Origin: UBA1664 sp964531715
GTDB lineage: Bacteria > Pseudomonadota > Alphaproteobacteria > Micavibrionales > UBA1664
Direction of reading: 5' to 3'
Assembly (NCBI GenBank): GCA_964531715.1
Contig: CAZHEE010000001.1
Span: forward strand, 248,001 to 312,000
DNA: 64,000 nucleotides
Position numbers and translations under genes: made by a program. Position 1 is the first letter of the stretch. The number at the start of each line of letters is the position of its first letter. Under the pieces are notes generated by a model. That model searched no databases, was not told where the DNA came from, and was given only the letters and a program-made list of their open reading frames with translations. Of this stretch, positions 23,703-33,069 are shown piece after piece.

Positions 23703-24557
23703 ATGTCGGCAATATCCTTGTTAAGGGAAAAATTCACAATCCGCGAAATTGCACTGGATTCAACGCCTGTCATCGCGCTGGGCAATCGTTTTATTGTTAA
23801 TTTACCGAAGCAGAAAATTCCGATTATCATCCGCGGGCATTCCATGCATATGACCCTACGTTTGGGGGCAGAATTGATGAGACAGCTTTCATATATGACG
23901 CATGTTGAGAATATTGAAAGCCTGCTGAACTGGGAAGAAATTTGGGAAAAAATTGTAAACCCTTATGAGCGGAAAGCGACCCCTGAAACATGGATTGCCA
24001 TCTATTATAAAGGCAAGGTTATTTTTGAAGATAATTATCATCACATGTTTTTCGATGTGATAGAGCAATGCGAATATAAAAATAATATGGAGAGCGACCG
24101 CTATCAAAAATCAATAGAGATGGCGCAAAATGCCTTTCGCCAAATGGAGCGGAATGTCTTAATAGAAGAGGAATCCCATGTCGGCTTTATATTGGATGAT
24201 GATTCGCCTGACGAACTGAGGCAGGCTATAATCCTACGAATGCCGGGGCACCGCAGCACATTTGTAACGCGTTTGAATAAAGGTCAAATGCAACCAACTG
24301 TATTTACGGCCATTAATATTGCGGCTGACTATATAGAGGCAGTGAATATGGCGGTTCGTTTAGGTTTTATGGAGCGAAGCATGACCGACCCAAATTTTAA
24401 AAATAAATCAAGTCAGGCTGTTATTATTAAAGATCTGCAAAGTCGCTTAGCCACTTTAAAATTCAGAATCTCTCAAGCGGAAATAAAATATAAGCTTCAT
24501 TACCGTCCTGAAAAACCTGATTTTGAGGAAATCAGTCGAAAATGTTTTGAGGCTTGA
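23703..24557 (+). CDS. Unknown protein, second of a tandem paralogous pair
   Basis: 284 residues. Counterparts of the first paralogue are SLLREKFTIR (start), LGNRFIVNL, HSMHMTLRLGAELMRQLSYM, AIYYKGKVIFEDNYHHMFFD plus VIEQCEYKN (centre), and YKLHYRPEKPDFEEISRKC (end). The middle regions between about residues 150 and 250 are less alike, suggesting a variable domain. There is no signal peptide or membrane span. Its stop lies 41 bp before the TerB-like gene start. Function unknown. Confidence 0.65.
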   Translation: MSAISLLREKFTIREIALDSTPVIALGNRFIVNLPKQKIPIIIRGHSMHMTLRLGAELMRQLSYMTHVENIESLLNWEEIWEKIVNPYERKATPETWIAIYYKGKVIFEDNYHHMFFDVIEQCEYKNNMESDRYQKSIEMAQNAFRQMERNVLIEEESHVGFILDDDSPDELRQAIILRMPGHRSTFVTRLNKGQMQPTVFTAINIAADYIEAVNMAVRLGFMERSMTDPNFKNKSSQAVIIKDLQSRLATLKFRISQAEIKYKLHYRPEKPDFEEISRKCFEA

Positions 24558-24598
24558 ACGCCTTTCCATTATACTCTTTAAAAAAGGATTGCTCTCGT

Positions 24599-25426
24599 AT
24601 GGTTAATGATAAAAAATTTACTTTTTGGCGGATTATTGTTGCCGTCGCGCATCAGGATCACGAAGTCACACAAGAGGAAAAAGACTTCATCATAAGCAAA
24701 TTTGATTTTATTGATTTTAGTGAAGATCAAAAATCCCAACTTTTACGAGAGCTTAATCACCCTCAAGATGCCATAGCTTTATTTGACAGTCTGGCTAATA
24801 ATCAACAACGTGCCGAATGCCTGCATATGATTCACACCATGTTCGGCAGTGATGATGAGTTTCATGAGCTGGAACATGCATTTTATAACCGCCTCAAAGA
24901 AAGCCATATGGCGAATTTGGATAAGGCCAATGTTATTGAAAATTTTCAGGAATTCCGCCAAAATCAAAAACAGGAAAACGCTGTATTTGATGATTATCTT
25001 GTTGAATTGAAAGAGGAATACGATTTAGGGTCAGGTATGAAACGTTTCGGTAAAAATTTTATACGTTACTTGAAAAAAGAAGAACTAATTTGGGTCGAAG
25101 AAAAAACCATCTGCTTCTGGAGATTTGTCGTTGCTCTTGCCCATGCAGATGGCGTTGTTTCTCAAGATGAACGTAAGGTCATTGAACAAAGGGTTCAAAG
25201 CCTAGATATATCATTAGACGATAAACAAAAAATTCTTAACGATCTTGAACATCCGCAAGATCCTCTCGCGCTTTTTGCCAATATTGAAATGCAGTTTCAT
25301 AAGGCTGAAGCTCTCTATCTCGCATTGAATTTATTCAGTAATGATGGGGAGTATTGCGAGGCAGAAAAAAGGCTTTATGACCGTATTTTAAAATATTACG
25401 CGGAAAATCCGGGTAAAAGAATATAA
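24599..25426 (+). CDS. Protein with two TerB-like helical domains
   Basis: 275 residues from an ATG with AAGGA upstream; the ATG at 24554 overlaps the previous gene and lacks a Shine-Dalgarno. The protein is an internal duplication. Residues about 7-110 (FWRIIVAVAHQDHEVTQEEK onward) and about 165-270 (FWRFVVALAHADGVVSQDER onward) share FWR-x2-VA-x-AH-x-D-x2-V-x-Q-x-E, an acidic helix, and HPQDAIALF / HPQDPLALF. The AH.D..V...E pattern resembles the metal-binding helix pair of TerB/tellurite-resistance-like domains. It is cytoplasmic and ends the unknown operon. The TerB link is fold-level only. Confidence 0.6.
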   Translation: MVNDKKFTFWRIIVAVAHQDHEVTQEEKDFIISKFDFIDFSEDQKSQLLRELNHPQDAIALFDSLANNQQRAECLHMIHTMFGSDDEFHELEHAFYNRLKESHMANLDKANVIENFQEFRQNQKQENAVFDDYLVELKEEYDLGSGMKRFGKNFIRYLKKEELIWVEEKTICFWRFVVALAHADGVVSQDERKVIEQRVQSLDISLDDKQKILNDLEHPQDPLALFANIEMQFHKAEALYLALNLFSNDGEYCEAEKRLYDRILKYYAENPGKRI

Positions 25427-25509
25427 GTTATTAGCCTTATTACATGCGCTACGTATAATCAGAGCGGGTATATGTTGTCTCTCCAAATCTGCATCACAAG
25501 GCTATAAAA

Positions 25510-25543
25510 ATTCCGTGACATCTGTGCCTTCCGTAGTGAAATA
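25510..25543. repeat. Fragment of the CCGTG-type dispersed repeat arm
   Basis: A stretch containing TTCCGTGACATCTGTGCC and TTCCGTAGTGAAAT, related to arms at about 15370-15402 and 36500-36533. It stands alone in the 136-bp gap between the TerB-like gene and acnA, without a visible partner arm. Confidence 0.55.
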
Positions 25544-25562
25544 AGGTCACTGTTAAAGACCC

Positions 25563-28385
25563 CTAGCCCCGCGCCATATCGCGCAAAACATAATGCAAAA
25601 TACCGCCATGGGTGTAGTAATCCACCTCATCCGCGGTGTCGAGGCGGGCCGTGAGGCTCACCGTTTTACTTTCACCATTTGTATATGTGATTGTCATGTC
25701 AACGCTTTGGCGTGGTGAAAGACCGCCCTCAATCCCTTGAAGGTCATATGTTTCATCGCCTTTTAACCCTAAAGAAGCGTAGCCATCACCATCATTAAAT
25801 TGCAGCGGAAGAACACCCATTCCAATTAAATTTGACCTGTGAATCCGTTCAAAGCTCTCGGCAATCACTGCCTTGACACCGAGTAATCGCGTTCCCTTCG
25901 CCGCCCAATCACGGCTGGACCCCGTGCCATATTCCTTGCCTGCAATCACGACCAGAGGTGTGCCATCCGCCTGATACTTCATCGCGGCGTCATAAATCGG
26001 CATTTCTTCACCCGTTGGTAAATAGCGCGTAAAACCACCCTCAACATTATCAAGCATCAGGTTTTTAATACGGATATTTGCAAAAGTCCCGCGCATCATC
26101 ACCTCGTGATTACCACGGCGTGAGCCATAAGAATTAAATTCACGCACTGGCACTTGGCGTGAGAGAAGATATTCCCCAGCCGGTGAATCCTGCTTAATTG
26201 CGCCTGCTGGCGAAATATGGTCAGTTGTTGTTGAGTCCCCCAAAATCGCAAGCAATTTCGCGCCTTTGATATCCTCACCCTTATCAATATCCATCGTCAT
26301 ACCGTCAAAAAATGGCGGGTTTTGAATGTAGGTTGAGGCATTTGACCAAGCATAAGTTTTCCCGACCGCGTTCTCGACAGCTTGCCATTCCTCAGGTCCT
26401 TTAAACACATCGGCATAGCGCGTGGTGAACATTTCAGGTGTCAAAGCCTTCTCAACTTCCCGACGAATCTCGTCATTGCTCGGCCAAATGTCTTTCAGGT
26501 AGACATCATTGCCATCCGCGTCCTTACCCAAAGAATCCTTATAAACATCAATCAGCATGGAACCAGCCAGCGCATAAGCCACAACAAGCGGTGGCGAGGC
26601 GAGATAGTTCGACTTCACATGAGGGTTAATGCGTCCTTCAAAGTTTCTGTTTCCTGATAAGACAGATGTGACATTCAAATCACCTTTTTGAACCGCATCG
26701 GCGATTGGCTTGGGCAATGGTCCTGAATTCCCTATACAAGTCGTACAGCCATAACCGACAAGGTTAAAACCGAGCGCGTCTAAATCATCCTGCAACCCTG
26801 CCTTTTCAAGGTAATCCGTTACAACCTGAGACCCGGGCGCGAGTGATGTTTTCACCCAAGGCTTCACCGTCATGCCCTTTGCATGGGCATTGCGGGCGAC
26901 TAGGCCTGAGGCAATCATTACAGACGGGTTTGAGGTGTTTGTGCACGATGTAATCGCGGCAATCACGACATCACCGTGCCCGATTTTATAATCTGCGCCT
27001 TCCACGGCAACACCTTCGCCGCGGCATCTGTTATAAGGCGAGGCATTTTCTGCCTTGGCCTCAAGCCGTGCATCCATATCTGTTTCGGAAATCTGCCCAG
27101 CTTCGGACATCAGCTTGCCTTCCTCACCGACTGGGTCTTTCAACAAAGTCTTAGCAGGGTCGCCATAGCTCTTATCTTTTTCTAAAACCTCTACAAAAGC
27201 CTTCGCCGCATTAGAAAGTAAAATCTTATCCTGAGGACGTTTTGGCCCTGCGATTGATGGCTCTACACTTGCCATATCCAGTTCAAGCGTGTCTGTAAAC
27301 ACTGGGTCTGGTGTGTTTTCATCACGCCATAGGCCTTGAGCTTTTGAATATTCACGCACCAATGCCACACGGTCGGCTTCACGCCCCGTAAATTCAAGGT
27401 AACGGCATGTCTCGTCATCAACAGGGAAAAAGCCACAAGTTGCACCATATTCGGGTGCCATATTCGAGATGGTTGCACGGTCAGCCAAAGACATGTGGTT
27501 CAACCCGTCACCGTAAAATTCAACAAATTTGCCAACAACCCCCTTGGCGCGGAGCATTTGTGTCACGGTTAAAACAAGGTCGGTTGCGGTCGCGCCTTCC
27601 TTTAACTTGCCTGAAAGCTTAAACCCAACCACTTCGGGGATGAGCATGGAGACGGGCTGCCCCAGCATTGCCGCCTCAGCCTCAATGCCTCCAACGCCCC
27701 AGCCGAGAACACCAAGGCCGTTAATCATAGTTGTATGCGAATCCGTTCCGACCAGCGTATCAGGATAGGCGATTTCCGCCCCGCTTTCATCCTGCGATGT
27801 CCAGACGGTCTGCCCCAAATATTCCAGATTCACCTGATGGCAAATTCCTGTCCCCGGTGGCACAACACGGAAATTATCAAAGGCTTGCTGCCCCCATTTT
27901 AAAAACTCGTAACGCTCGCCATTGCGCTCAAATTCGCGCTCAACATTTTCCTGAAAGGCTTGCACTGTTCCAAACTCATCGACCATAACCGAGTGGTCAA
28001 TCACAAGGTCAACGGCGGAAAGCGGGTTAATCTTATCCGCGTCACCGCCCAGTTTTACAATACCGTCACGCATGGCGGCAAGGTCAACCACGGCCGGGAC
28101 TCCTGTAAAATCCTGCAATAATACACGTGCAGGGCGGTAAGCAATTTCATGCGAGACTTTTTTATTTTTGAGCCAATCAGCAAATGCGCTGATATCATCC
28201 GTTGTGACAGACCGCCCATCCTCATAGCGAAGAAGATTTTCAAGCAAAACCTTGAGCGAAAATGGTAGGCGCGATAAATCACCCAGCTTGTCCTCAACGG
28301 CTTTCAGTGAGTAATACGCGTAATCCTTCCCATTAACTGTAAGGTTGCGGCGTGTTTTTAAAGTATCGTGACCGATGCGTGACAT
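25563..28385 (-). CDS. acnA: Aconitate hydratase
   Basis: 940 residues, about 40 longer than the usual AcnA. The three Fe-S ligand cysteines lie in AAITSCTNTSNPSVM and VGYGCTTCIGNSGPLPKP. Substrate-binding blocks include LVGTDSHTTMINGLGVLGWG, SVLSGNRNFEGRINP and the C-terminal swivel domain AGKEYGTGSSRDWAAKGTRL. Much of the extra length is an acidic loop around LEVLEKDKSYGDPAKTLL and SETDMDARLEAKAENA, upstream of VEGADYKIGHGDV. It interconverts citrate and isocitrate in the TCA cycle; icd is 3 kb away. It is a single-gene unit. Confidence 0.96.
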   Translation of the reverse strand: MSRIGHDTLKTRRNLTVNGKDYAYYSLKAVEDKLGDLSRLPFSLKVLLENLLRYEDGRSVTTDDISAFADWLKNKKVSHEIAYRPARVLLQDFTGVPAVVDLAAMRDGIVKLGGDADKINPLSAVDLVIDHSVMVDEFGTVQAFQENVEREFERNGERYEFLKWGQQAFDNFRVVPPGTGICHQVNLEYLGQTVWTSQDESGAEIAYPDTLVGTDSHTTMINGLGVLGWGVGGIEAEAAMLGQPVSMLIPEVVGFKLSGKLKEGATATDLVLTVTQMLRAKGVVGKFVEFYGDGLNHMSLADRATISNMAPEYGATCGFFPVDDETCRYLEFTGREADRVALVREYSKAQGLWRDENTPDPVFTDTLELDMASVEPSIAGPKRPQDKILLSNAAKAFVEVLEKDKSYGDPAKTLLKDPVGEEGKLMSEAGQISETDMDARLEAKAENASPYNRCRGEGVAVEGADYKIGHGDVVIAAITSCTNTSNPSVMIASGLVARNAHAKGMTVKPWVKTSLAPGSQVVTDYLEKAGLQDDLDALGFNLVGYGCTTCIGNSGPLPKPIADAVQKGDLNVTSVLSGNRNFEGRINPHVKSNYLASPPLVVAYALAGSMLIDVYKDSLGKDADGNDVYLKDIWPSNDEIRREVEKALTPEMFTTRYADVFKGPEEWQAVENAVGKTYAWSNASTYIQNPPFFDGMTMDIDKGEDIKGAKLLAILGDSTTTDHISPAGAIKQDSPAGEYLLSRQVPVREFNSYGSRRGNHEVMMRGTFANIRIKNLMLDNVEGGFTRYLPTGEEMPIYDAAMKYQADGTPLVVIAGKEYGTGSSRDWAAKGTRLLGVKAVIAESFERIHRSNLIGMGVLPLQFNDGDGYASLGLKGDETYDLQGIEGGLSPRQSVDMTITYTNGESKTVSLTARLDTADEVDYYTHGGILHYVLRDMARG

Positions 28386-28485
28386 TTTTATGAAAATCCC
28401 CTTGAATTTCTTGTGATAAACCTGATAAATAAAATGATAGCAGAATTATCCTGATATAAAATGAATAAAAAACGGTTAAGGGAAG

Positions 28486-29613
28486 ATGGCAAATATAGAA
28501 GATTTTAACGATTCATACGAATATCCAGAAAAATTTGTATTATCCGCAGCTCAACTCTTAGCCGGCATCCCTGGGTTTACCACTCAAAATCATGATTATG
28601 ATGTCCAAGTTAATGAAAGTGAACATGATACACGCATAGCTGTTCAATTCATTAATCCAAAAAAAAGGAATACCTACATATAAAGACCTATTAGATTTTG
28701 TTGATAGCCTTGGTATAAATGGGTTATTTAAAATTGACGATACAATACATTTTAGTCATTCGGGTCAAATTGTTGAAGTGCTATCATCTTATTTAGAAAA
28801 AAATCCAGATAATCTTGATACTGAATCATTAAAAAAGTTAGTGATGCTTATATTGATATATTAAAAGCACTCTCAGAAGGTTTATTTGAGGAAGAAAAAG
28901 AAGAGGTACTAAAATACCCCCGATCAGCTTTAGCTATCATAGAAGCTTTAGTAGCCATAAAAAAAGATTTTGAGAATCAAAATCCCCTTACTATTACATA
29001 CGAAGAAGATGAAGAAGCTATTCAAATTGAATTATCCTGTGAGCCTGATGATGACGGTATAACTGACCCCGATGATATGGACGCATTACAAAATCTTGCT
29101 GATGTATTGGTCGTTATCGCAGACCGCTTGAAGGCAAAGGTGTGTTTTGATGAAGATGCATTTGTATTAAGAATAAATGTAGAGCACCCTTTAGAAATAC
29201 TGCTTTTTTTAAAATCATGTTATGAGGAGTTAGAAATTGAAGGCAAAGAAGATCTTTATAATAATTTAACAGTTGAGGGAAGCGCTTGGGTACTAGCCCC
29301 TGACAACATTTCAGATATTTTTGATGATATAGACTGTGATGCTAAAAAAGCAGAACTTTTATCTTATGTTATTAAATTTTATTACTCTAAATGGAAAAAT
29401 ATTATGCTTCTTAAAGGTAGAGAAATTGCATCTGAAGACAAAGATTCTTTAAGATTTCTACCTATGTCTGTATATGGAAGCACTGCCGACATGACACGCG
29501 CAAAAGCCTGTGGTTTTGGTTGCTGTCCATCTTATGATGAAATCGAAGCAAGAGTATTGCAAGAAGTTGCGCCCGATAGAACTGATATAAAAAATGCGTA
29601 TCGCATTCATTAA
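28486..29613 (+). pseudogene. Unknown AT-rich gene broken by two compensating frameshifts
   Basis: The reading frame opens at 28486 (MANIEDFNDSYEYPEKFVLS), leaves its frame at an 8-A run (28659-28666), continues in frame +1 as KGIPTYKDLLDFVDSLGING and on to LDTESLKK, and returns to the first frame at a 6-A run (28831-28836). It then reads VSDAYIDILKALSEGLFEEE through to the stop at 29613 (about 375 codons in all). One A too many and one A too few at poly-A tracts would explain it, and no other stop interrupts. The composite protein is acidic, helical and unrecognised; the C-terminal part is rich in Asp/Glu and ends with a Cys pair in KACGFGCCPSYDE. It may be a real pseudogene, a slippage-controlled gene, or an assembly error. 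Confidence 0.65.
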
Positions 29614-30291
29614 CTAACCGCACATCCTTGCAACGCGTTCATATTCTTCCAGCGTATCAATCGCCTGTTGTCTTTGCCTGCGCTCGGCGGTCATTTGGTT
29701 ATTCACGGCGGCAATTTGACTTTCAATATAGTCATTAATTTTTTGTTGGTAGCGTTTCTGATCACGCTCATCTTTAGGCCCGACAATCCCCACCTTCATC
29801 ACCGCATCTTGCAACCTGCGTTTAAAAATCGGCACATATTTCTTTACAATATCGCGGTCAACATACACATGTTTCATCTCGTGCTCCATAATTGCATTAT
29901 GTTTGCAGCTCCCCTTCCTATGCTCTCGCGTGATATAGATTTTCGGGTCAATCCTTAAATCCAGCCTGACTTCATCAATCCATTGGCAGATTTTGCGCGC
30001 GCGTTCATAGCCTAATGCAGAGGTCATAATCCGCGACTCAAGGGCAATGCCACCCTTCATCAGGCCACCGACATGGGTTTTCGCATCACGCGCATAGGGG
30101 CTGACCGTGTCATTTTCCATCGCATCCATTTGGCGTTGCGATTTTGTGAAGTCATAGCGGATCGGGTCGCTCTTCCACGATACAGAAACCTTGCCCGCCT
30201 TTTGCGCAGGGCAATCAAGGGCGTGAACATGACCCATACTAAAGACATAAAACATAAACACCATAAATGGAATCAGAAAGATGCTTTTCAA
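29614..30291 (-). CDS. Secreted HExxH zincin-like protein of unknown function
   Basis: About 225 residues from a TTG start (30291) that follows an AGGAG by 10 nt and opens a signal peptide (MKSIFLIPFMVFMFYVFSMG, cleavage near VHA-LD). The ATG at 30351 would add 20 residues and overlap the start codon of yggT on the other strand, so it is less likely. The motif AIMEHEMKHVYVDRD (HEMKH) is an HExxH zinc-site pattern, preceded by a conserved-looking EHRKGSCKHN. Four Cys (CPAQK, KICQW, GSCKH and ARMCG) may form disulfides. The long C-terminal helix (YQQKINDYIESQIAAVNNQ) is coiled-coil-like. Protease activity is not demonstrated. Confidence 0.65.
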   Translation of the reverse strand: MKSIFLIPFMVFMFYVFSMGHVHALDCPAQKAGKVSVSWKSDPIRYDFTKSQRQMDAMENDTVSPYARDAKTHVGGLMKGGIALESRIMTSALGYERARKICQWIDEVRLDLRIDPKIYITREHRKGSCKHNAIMEHEMKHVYVDRDIVKKYVPIFKRRLQDAVMKVGIVGPKDERDQKRYQQKINDYIESQIAAVNNQMTAERRQRQQAIDTLEEYERVARMCG

Positions 30292-30349
30292 AAACGGTTT
30301 TCTCCTATAAATAAAAGGGTAGCAAACAACCTTTAAGAAGATGTAAAGC

Positions 30350-30643
30350 ATGGCGGTTTTAGGGCAACTCCTTTATTTTTTAATTGATATCTATATTTTC
30401 GTGATTATCATTTCAGTTGTTGTCAGCTGGCTCGTCACCTTTAATGTGTTATCACCCGATCATCAGGCAACGCGCAATCTACTGCGCCTTTTAGGTAAGG
30501 CAACCGAACCCGTAATGCGCCCTGTCCAGAAATATGTGCCATCCATTGGCGGCATCGACATCTCACCGATTATTGTGATTTTTGGGCTCATGTTCCTGCA
30601 ACATATGGTTTTGCGTTTTTTAGTCGCGCCACTTTATTTATAA
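30350..30643 (+). CDS. YggT family integral membrane protein
   Basis: 97 residues with two membrane segments (about residues 7-30 and 70-95) and the typical linker between them: FNVLSPDHQATRNLLRLLGK, then TEPVMRPVQKYVPSIGGIDI and SPIIVIFGLMFLQ. YggT proteins are small inner-membrane proteins linked to osmotic or turgor functions and, in some species, to cell shape and division. It precedes folD by 13 bp, a common alphaproteobacterial arrangement (usually with a small DUF167 gene between, absent here). Confidence 0.9.
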   Translation: MAVLGQLLYFLIDIYIFVIIISVVVSWLVTFNVLSPDHQATRNLLRLLGKATEPVMRPVQKYVPSIGGIDISPIIVIFGLMFLQHMVLRFLVAPLYL

Positions 30644-30656
30644 GGTCGGTTGAGGC

Positions 30657-31499
30657 ATGAGCGCGCGCATCCTTGATGGCAAATCCCTCGCCGCTCGCAT
30701 TCGTACAGGGCTGAAAGACAAGATTGCTGCGCTTGGTTTCTCCCCCGGCATGGCGATTTTACTTGCCAACACCAATGAAGCCTCTGCCATTTATGTCCGC
30801 CGCAAGATGAAAGCCTGCGAGGAAGTCGGCATAACCCCTACACTCTATCGTTTTGGTGAGAATAACAGCGAAGACGATATTTTAAGCCTTATTCAAAAGC
30901 TGAATCATAATAAGACTGTCCACGGCATTTTTTTACAATTGCCTGTTGATGCACCGTTTGACAGTCACAAACTGATACAGGCGATTGCCCCTGAAAAAGA
31001 TGTGGATGGGCTGAGCCATGTGAATATCGGGCGGCTGGTGTCTGGCATCCCTGCCCTCGCACCCTGCACGCCGAAAGGCATTATGACACTCTTGAGACAT
31101 GAGAATATCGCACTTTCGGGCAAGCATGCAGTTGTTGTCGGACGCTCGGTTTTGTTCGGGAAGCCGATGGGTCAAATGCTTCTTAATGCGAACTGCACGG
31201 TGACTTACTGCCATTCCAAAACAAATGATTTACCGAGCATGACAAGGCAGGCCGATATCCTCATCGCCGCCGCAGGGCAGGCCGACTTTATCAAGGATAA
31301 TTGGGTTAAAAAAGGCGTCATCGTGATTGATGGCGGAATCAATCGGCTTGAAAACGGCTCAATTACCGGCGATGTCGATTTTGAAAGTGTGAAACATGTC
31401 GCCGCGGCGATTACCCCCGTGCCGGGTGGTGTCGGTCCCATGACAGTTGCAAGTTTGCTTGAAAATACGTATCAGGCGGCTTCTTTAATAAGGACTTAA
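30657..31499 (+). CDS. folD: Methylenetetrahydrofolate dehydrogenase / cyclohydrolase FolD
   Basis: 280 residues. The catalytic Tyr and Lys are in ASAIYVRRKMKACEEVG. Family signatures are GIFLQLPVDAPFDSHKLIQA, PEKDVDGLSHVN, PCTPKGIMTLL, the Rossmann segment VVVGRSVLFGKPMGQMLL, and the C-terminal TPVPGGVGPMTVASLLENT. It interconverts methylene-, methenyl- and formyl-tetrahydrofolate with NADP, feeding purine and fMet synthesis. It is co-directional with yggT. Confidence 0.96.
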   Translation: MSARILDGKSLAARIRTGLKDKIAALGFSPGMAILLANTNEASAIYVRRKMKACEEVGITPTLYRFGENNSEDDILSLIQKLNHNKTVHGIFLQLPVDAPFDSHKLIQAIAPEKDVDGLSHVNIGRLVSGIPALAPCTPKGIMTLLRHENIALSGKHAVVVGRSVLFGKPMGQMLLNANCTVTYCHSKTNDLPSMTRQADILIAAAGQADFIKDNWVKKGVIVIDGGINRLENGSITGDVDFESVKHVAAAITPVPGGVGPMTVASLLENTYQAASLIRT

Positions 31500-31535
31500 A
31501 AAAGGGATAGTTCCGCTCGCAATCGTTATAAGTTC

Positions 31536-33005
31536 TTACTCCCCTTGTGCTTTGGTGAATCCCGGCTTGCCACCTTCAAATTCATAGAGTTTTTCAACCT
31601 TCACAAACGGCAGGCCGTTATTATACAAATTATCAAGCAGCTTCGTCACTTGCGCATTCATGAGTTTATTGCTCTTTTGCGCGGACATGAACCGCAAGCA
31701 CCAAAGTGGTGCGCAGTAAGTTTCCGCCGCGCCATCAGGCCAGACCTTTGTGCCGCGGTTAGAAATGATTGATAAATCGATTCCCTCAACCAATGACTGC
31801 CGCGCAAGTGTCGCCAGCGCGTCCGACTGATTCGCCCTGTCCGCATCGCGCCATTCCACATAAATATCAATCCCGACAAGTTCCTTCGCAAGCACATCAC
31901 GGGTTGAGAGCGGCGGCATCTTAAGCCCCCCTTGACCGCTCGGATACTCCCGCGCTTGGAAAGTTTCCGGTTTATCGCCTATCCGCTCAATCACCGCATT
32001 GGTGAAATCTTTTGTGCCGACACGGGCTTTGCTAATCTCATCCTTATAAATATCGCCGGTATGGATGCCGTCCTCAATGGTTTTGAGCCAAGCATTATGC
32101 ACTTTTGCCGCGATATCGCCCTGCCCGATATGGGTGAGCATCATAACAGAGCCGAGCAGGAGTCCAGACGGGTTCGCAATCCCCTGCCCCGCAATATCGG
32201 GCGCGGTGCCGTGCATCGCCTCAAACATGGCGCAGCTCTCACCGATATTGGCCGAAATCCCCAAACCGACTGAGCCTGTCACCTCGGCGGCGATATCGGA
32301 TATCACATCGCCATAAAGATTTTCAGTGACGATAACATCGAAATCAGCCGGGCGTGCGGCAATCCGCGCCGCGCCGATATCAATAATATAACGTTCAGTC
32401 TCAATATCGGGATACTCAGCCGCCATCTCCTGAAACACCTCATAAAACAGACCATCCGCCATTTTCATGATGTTGTCTTTCACCATGCAGGTGATTTTTT
32501 TGCGACCGTTTACCTTGGCATATTCAAAGGCATAGCGGCAGATTCTCTCACTTCCCGCCCTTGTGATCATCTTGACCGATTGCACCGCCCCATCCACTTG
32601 GGAATACTCAACGCCTGCATAAAGGTCTTCCTCATTTTCACGCACAACGACTAAATCCATATTCGGGAAATTCGTCTGTACATACGGGTGATAAGACATG
32701 CAGGGACGGACATTCGCATAAAGCCCCAAAGTCTTGCGCACAGTGACATTGAGCGATTTAAAACCGCCGCCCATAGGGGTGAAAATCGGTGCCTTCAGGA
32801 ACACTTTTGTATCGCGGAGCGTGTCCCAGCTCTCATCCGAGATACCTGTCATAACTCCTTTATTATAGAGGCTTTCGCCAATCTCAATTTCATGAATATC
32901 CAGTTGAGCCTTCGCCGCATCAAGAATTTTGAGCGTGGCATCCATAATTTCAGGGCCAATTCCATCCCCATGGGCAACAGTAATCGGCGTCTTTTTCGTT
33001 GACAT
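31536..33005 (-). CDS. icd: NADP-dependent isocitrate dehydrogenase (Rickettsia/Thermus type)
   Basis: 489 residues, longer than the E. coli type. The N-terminal part (ITVAHGDGIGPEIMDATLKI) and metal/substrate residues in VTENLYGDVISDIAAEVTGS and FEAMHGTAPDIAGQGIANPS define the beta-decarboxylating dehydrogenase fold. The last ~140 residues (from about LVGIDIYVEWRDADRANQSD) form the extra C-terminal domain found in Rickettsiales and Thermus enzymes. It converts isocitrate to 2-oxoglutarate and CO2. It is divergent from the small unknown gene at 33070. Confidence 0.93.
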   Translation of the reverse strand: MSTKKTPITVAHGDGIGPEIMDATLKILDAAKAQLDIHEIEIGESLYNKGVMTGISDESWDTLRDTKVFLKAPIFTPMGGGFKSLNVTVRKTLGLYANVRPCMSYHPYVQTNFPNMDLVVVRENEEDLYAGVEYSQVDGAVQSVKMITRAGSERICRYAFEYAKVNGRKKITCMVKDNIMKMADGLFYEVFQEMAAEYPDIETERYIIDIGAARIAARPADFDVIVTENLYGDVISDIAAEVTGSVGLGISANIGESCAMFEAMHGTAPDIAGQGIANPSGLLLGSVMMLTHIGQGDIAAKVHNAWLKTIEDGIHTGDIYKDEISKARVGTKDFTNAVIERIGDKPETFQAREYPSGQGGLKMPPLSTRDVLAKELVGIDIYVEWRDADRANQSDALATLARQSLVEGIDLSIISNRGTKVWPDGAAETYCAPLWCLRFMSAQKSNKLMNAQVTKLLDNLYNNGLPFVKVEKLYEFEGGKPGFTKAQGE

Positions 33006-33069
33006 ATTTTATATCTTTCTGTTATACCAAACTTTAACGAAATTAAATACCAATTACAGGGATATTGCA

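Noticed and set aside
25563..28385. Palindromic insertion as the reason for the extra length of AcnA
   Set aside because: The extra acidic loop has no hairpin or GTCAT/ATGAC ends in its DNA.
28657..28840. Programmed ribosomal frameshifting in the broken gene
   Set aside because: Two opposite shifts would both be needed, and no downstream stimulating structure was seen. Slippage mutation or sequence error is simpler.
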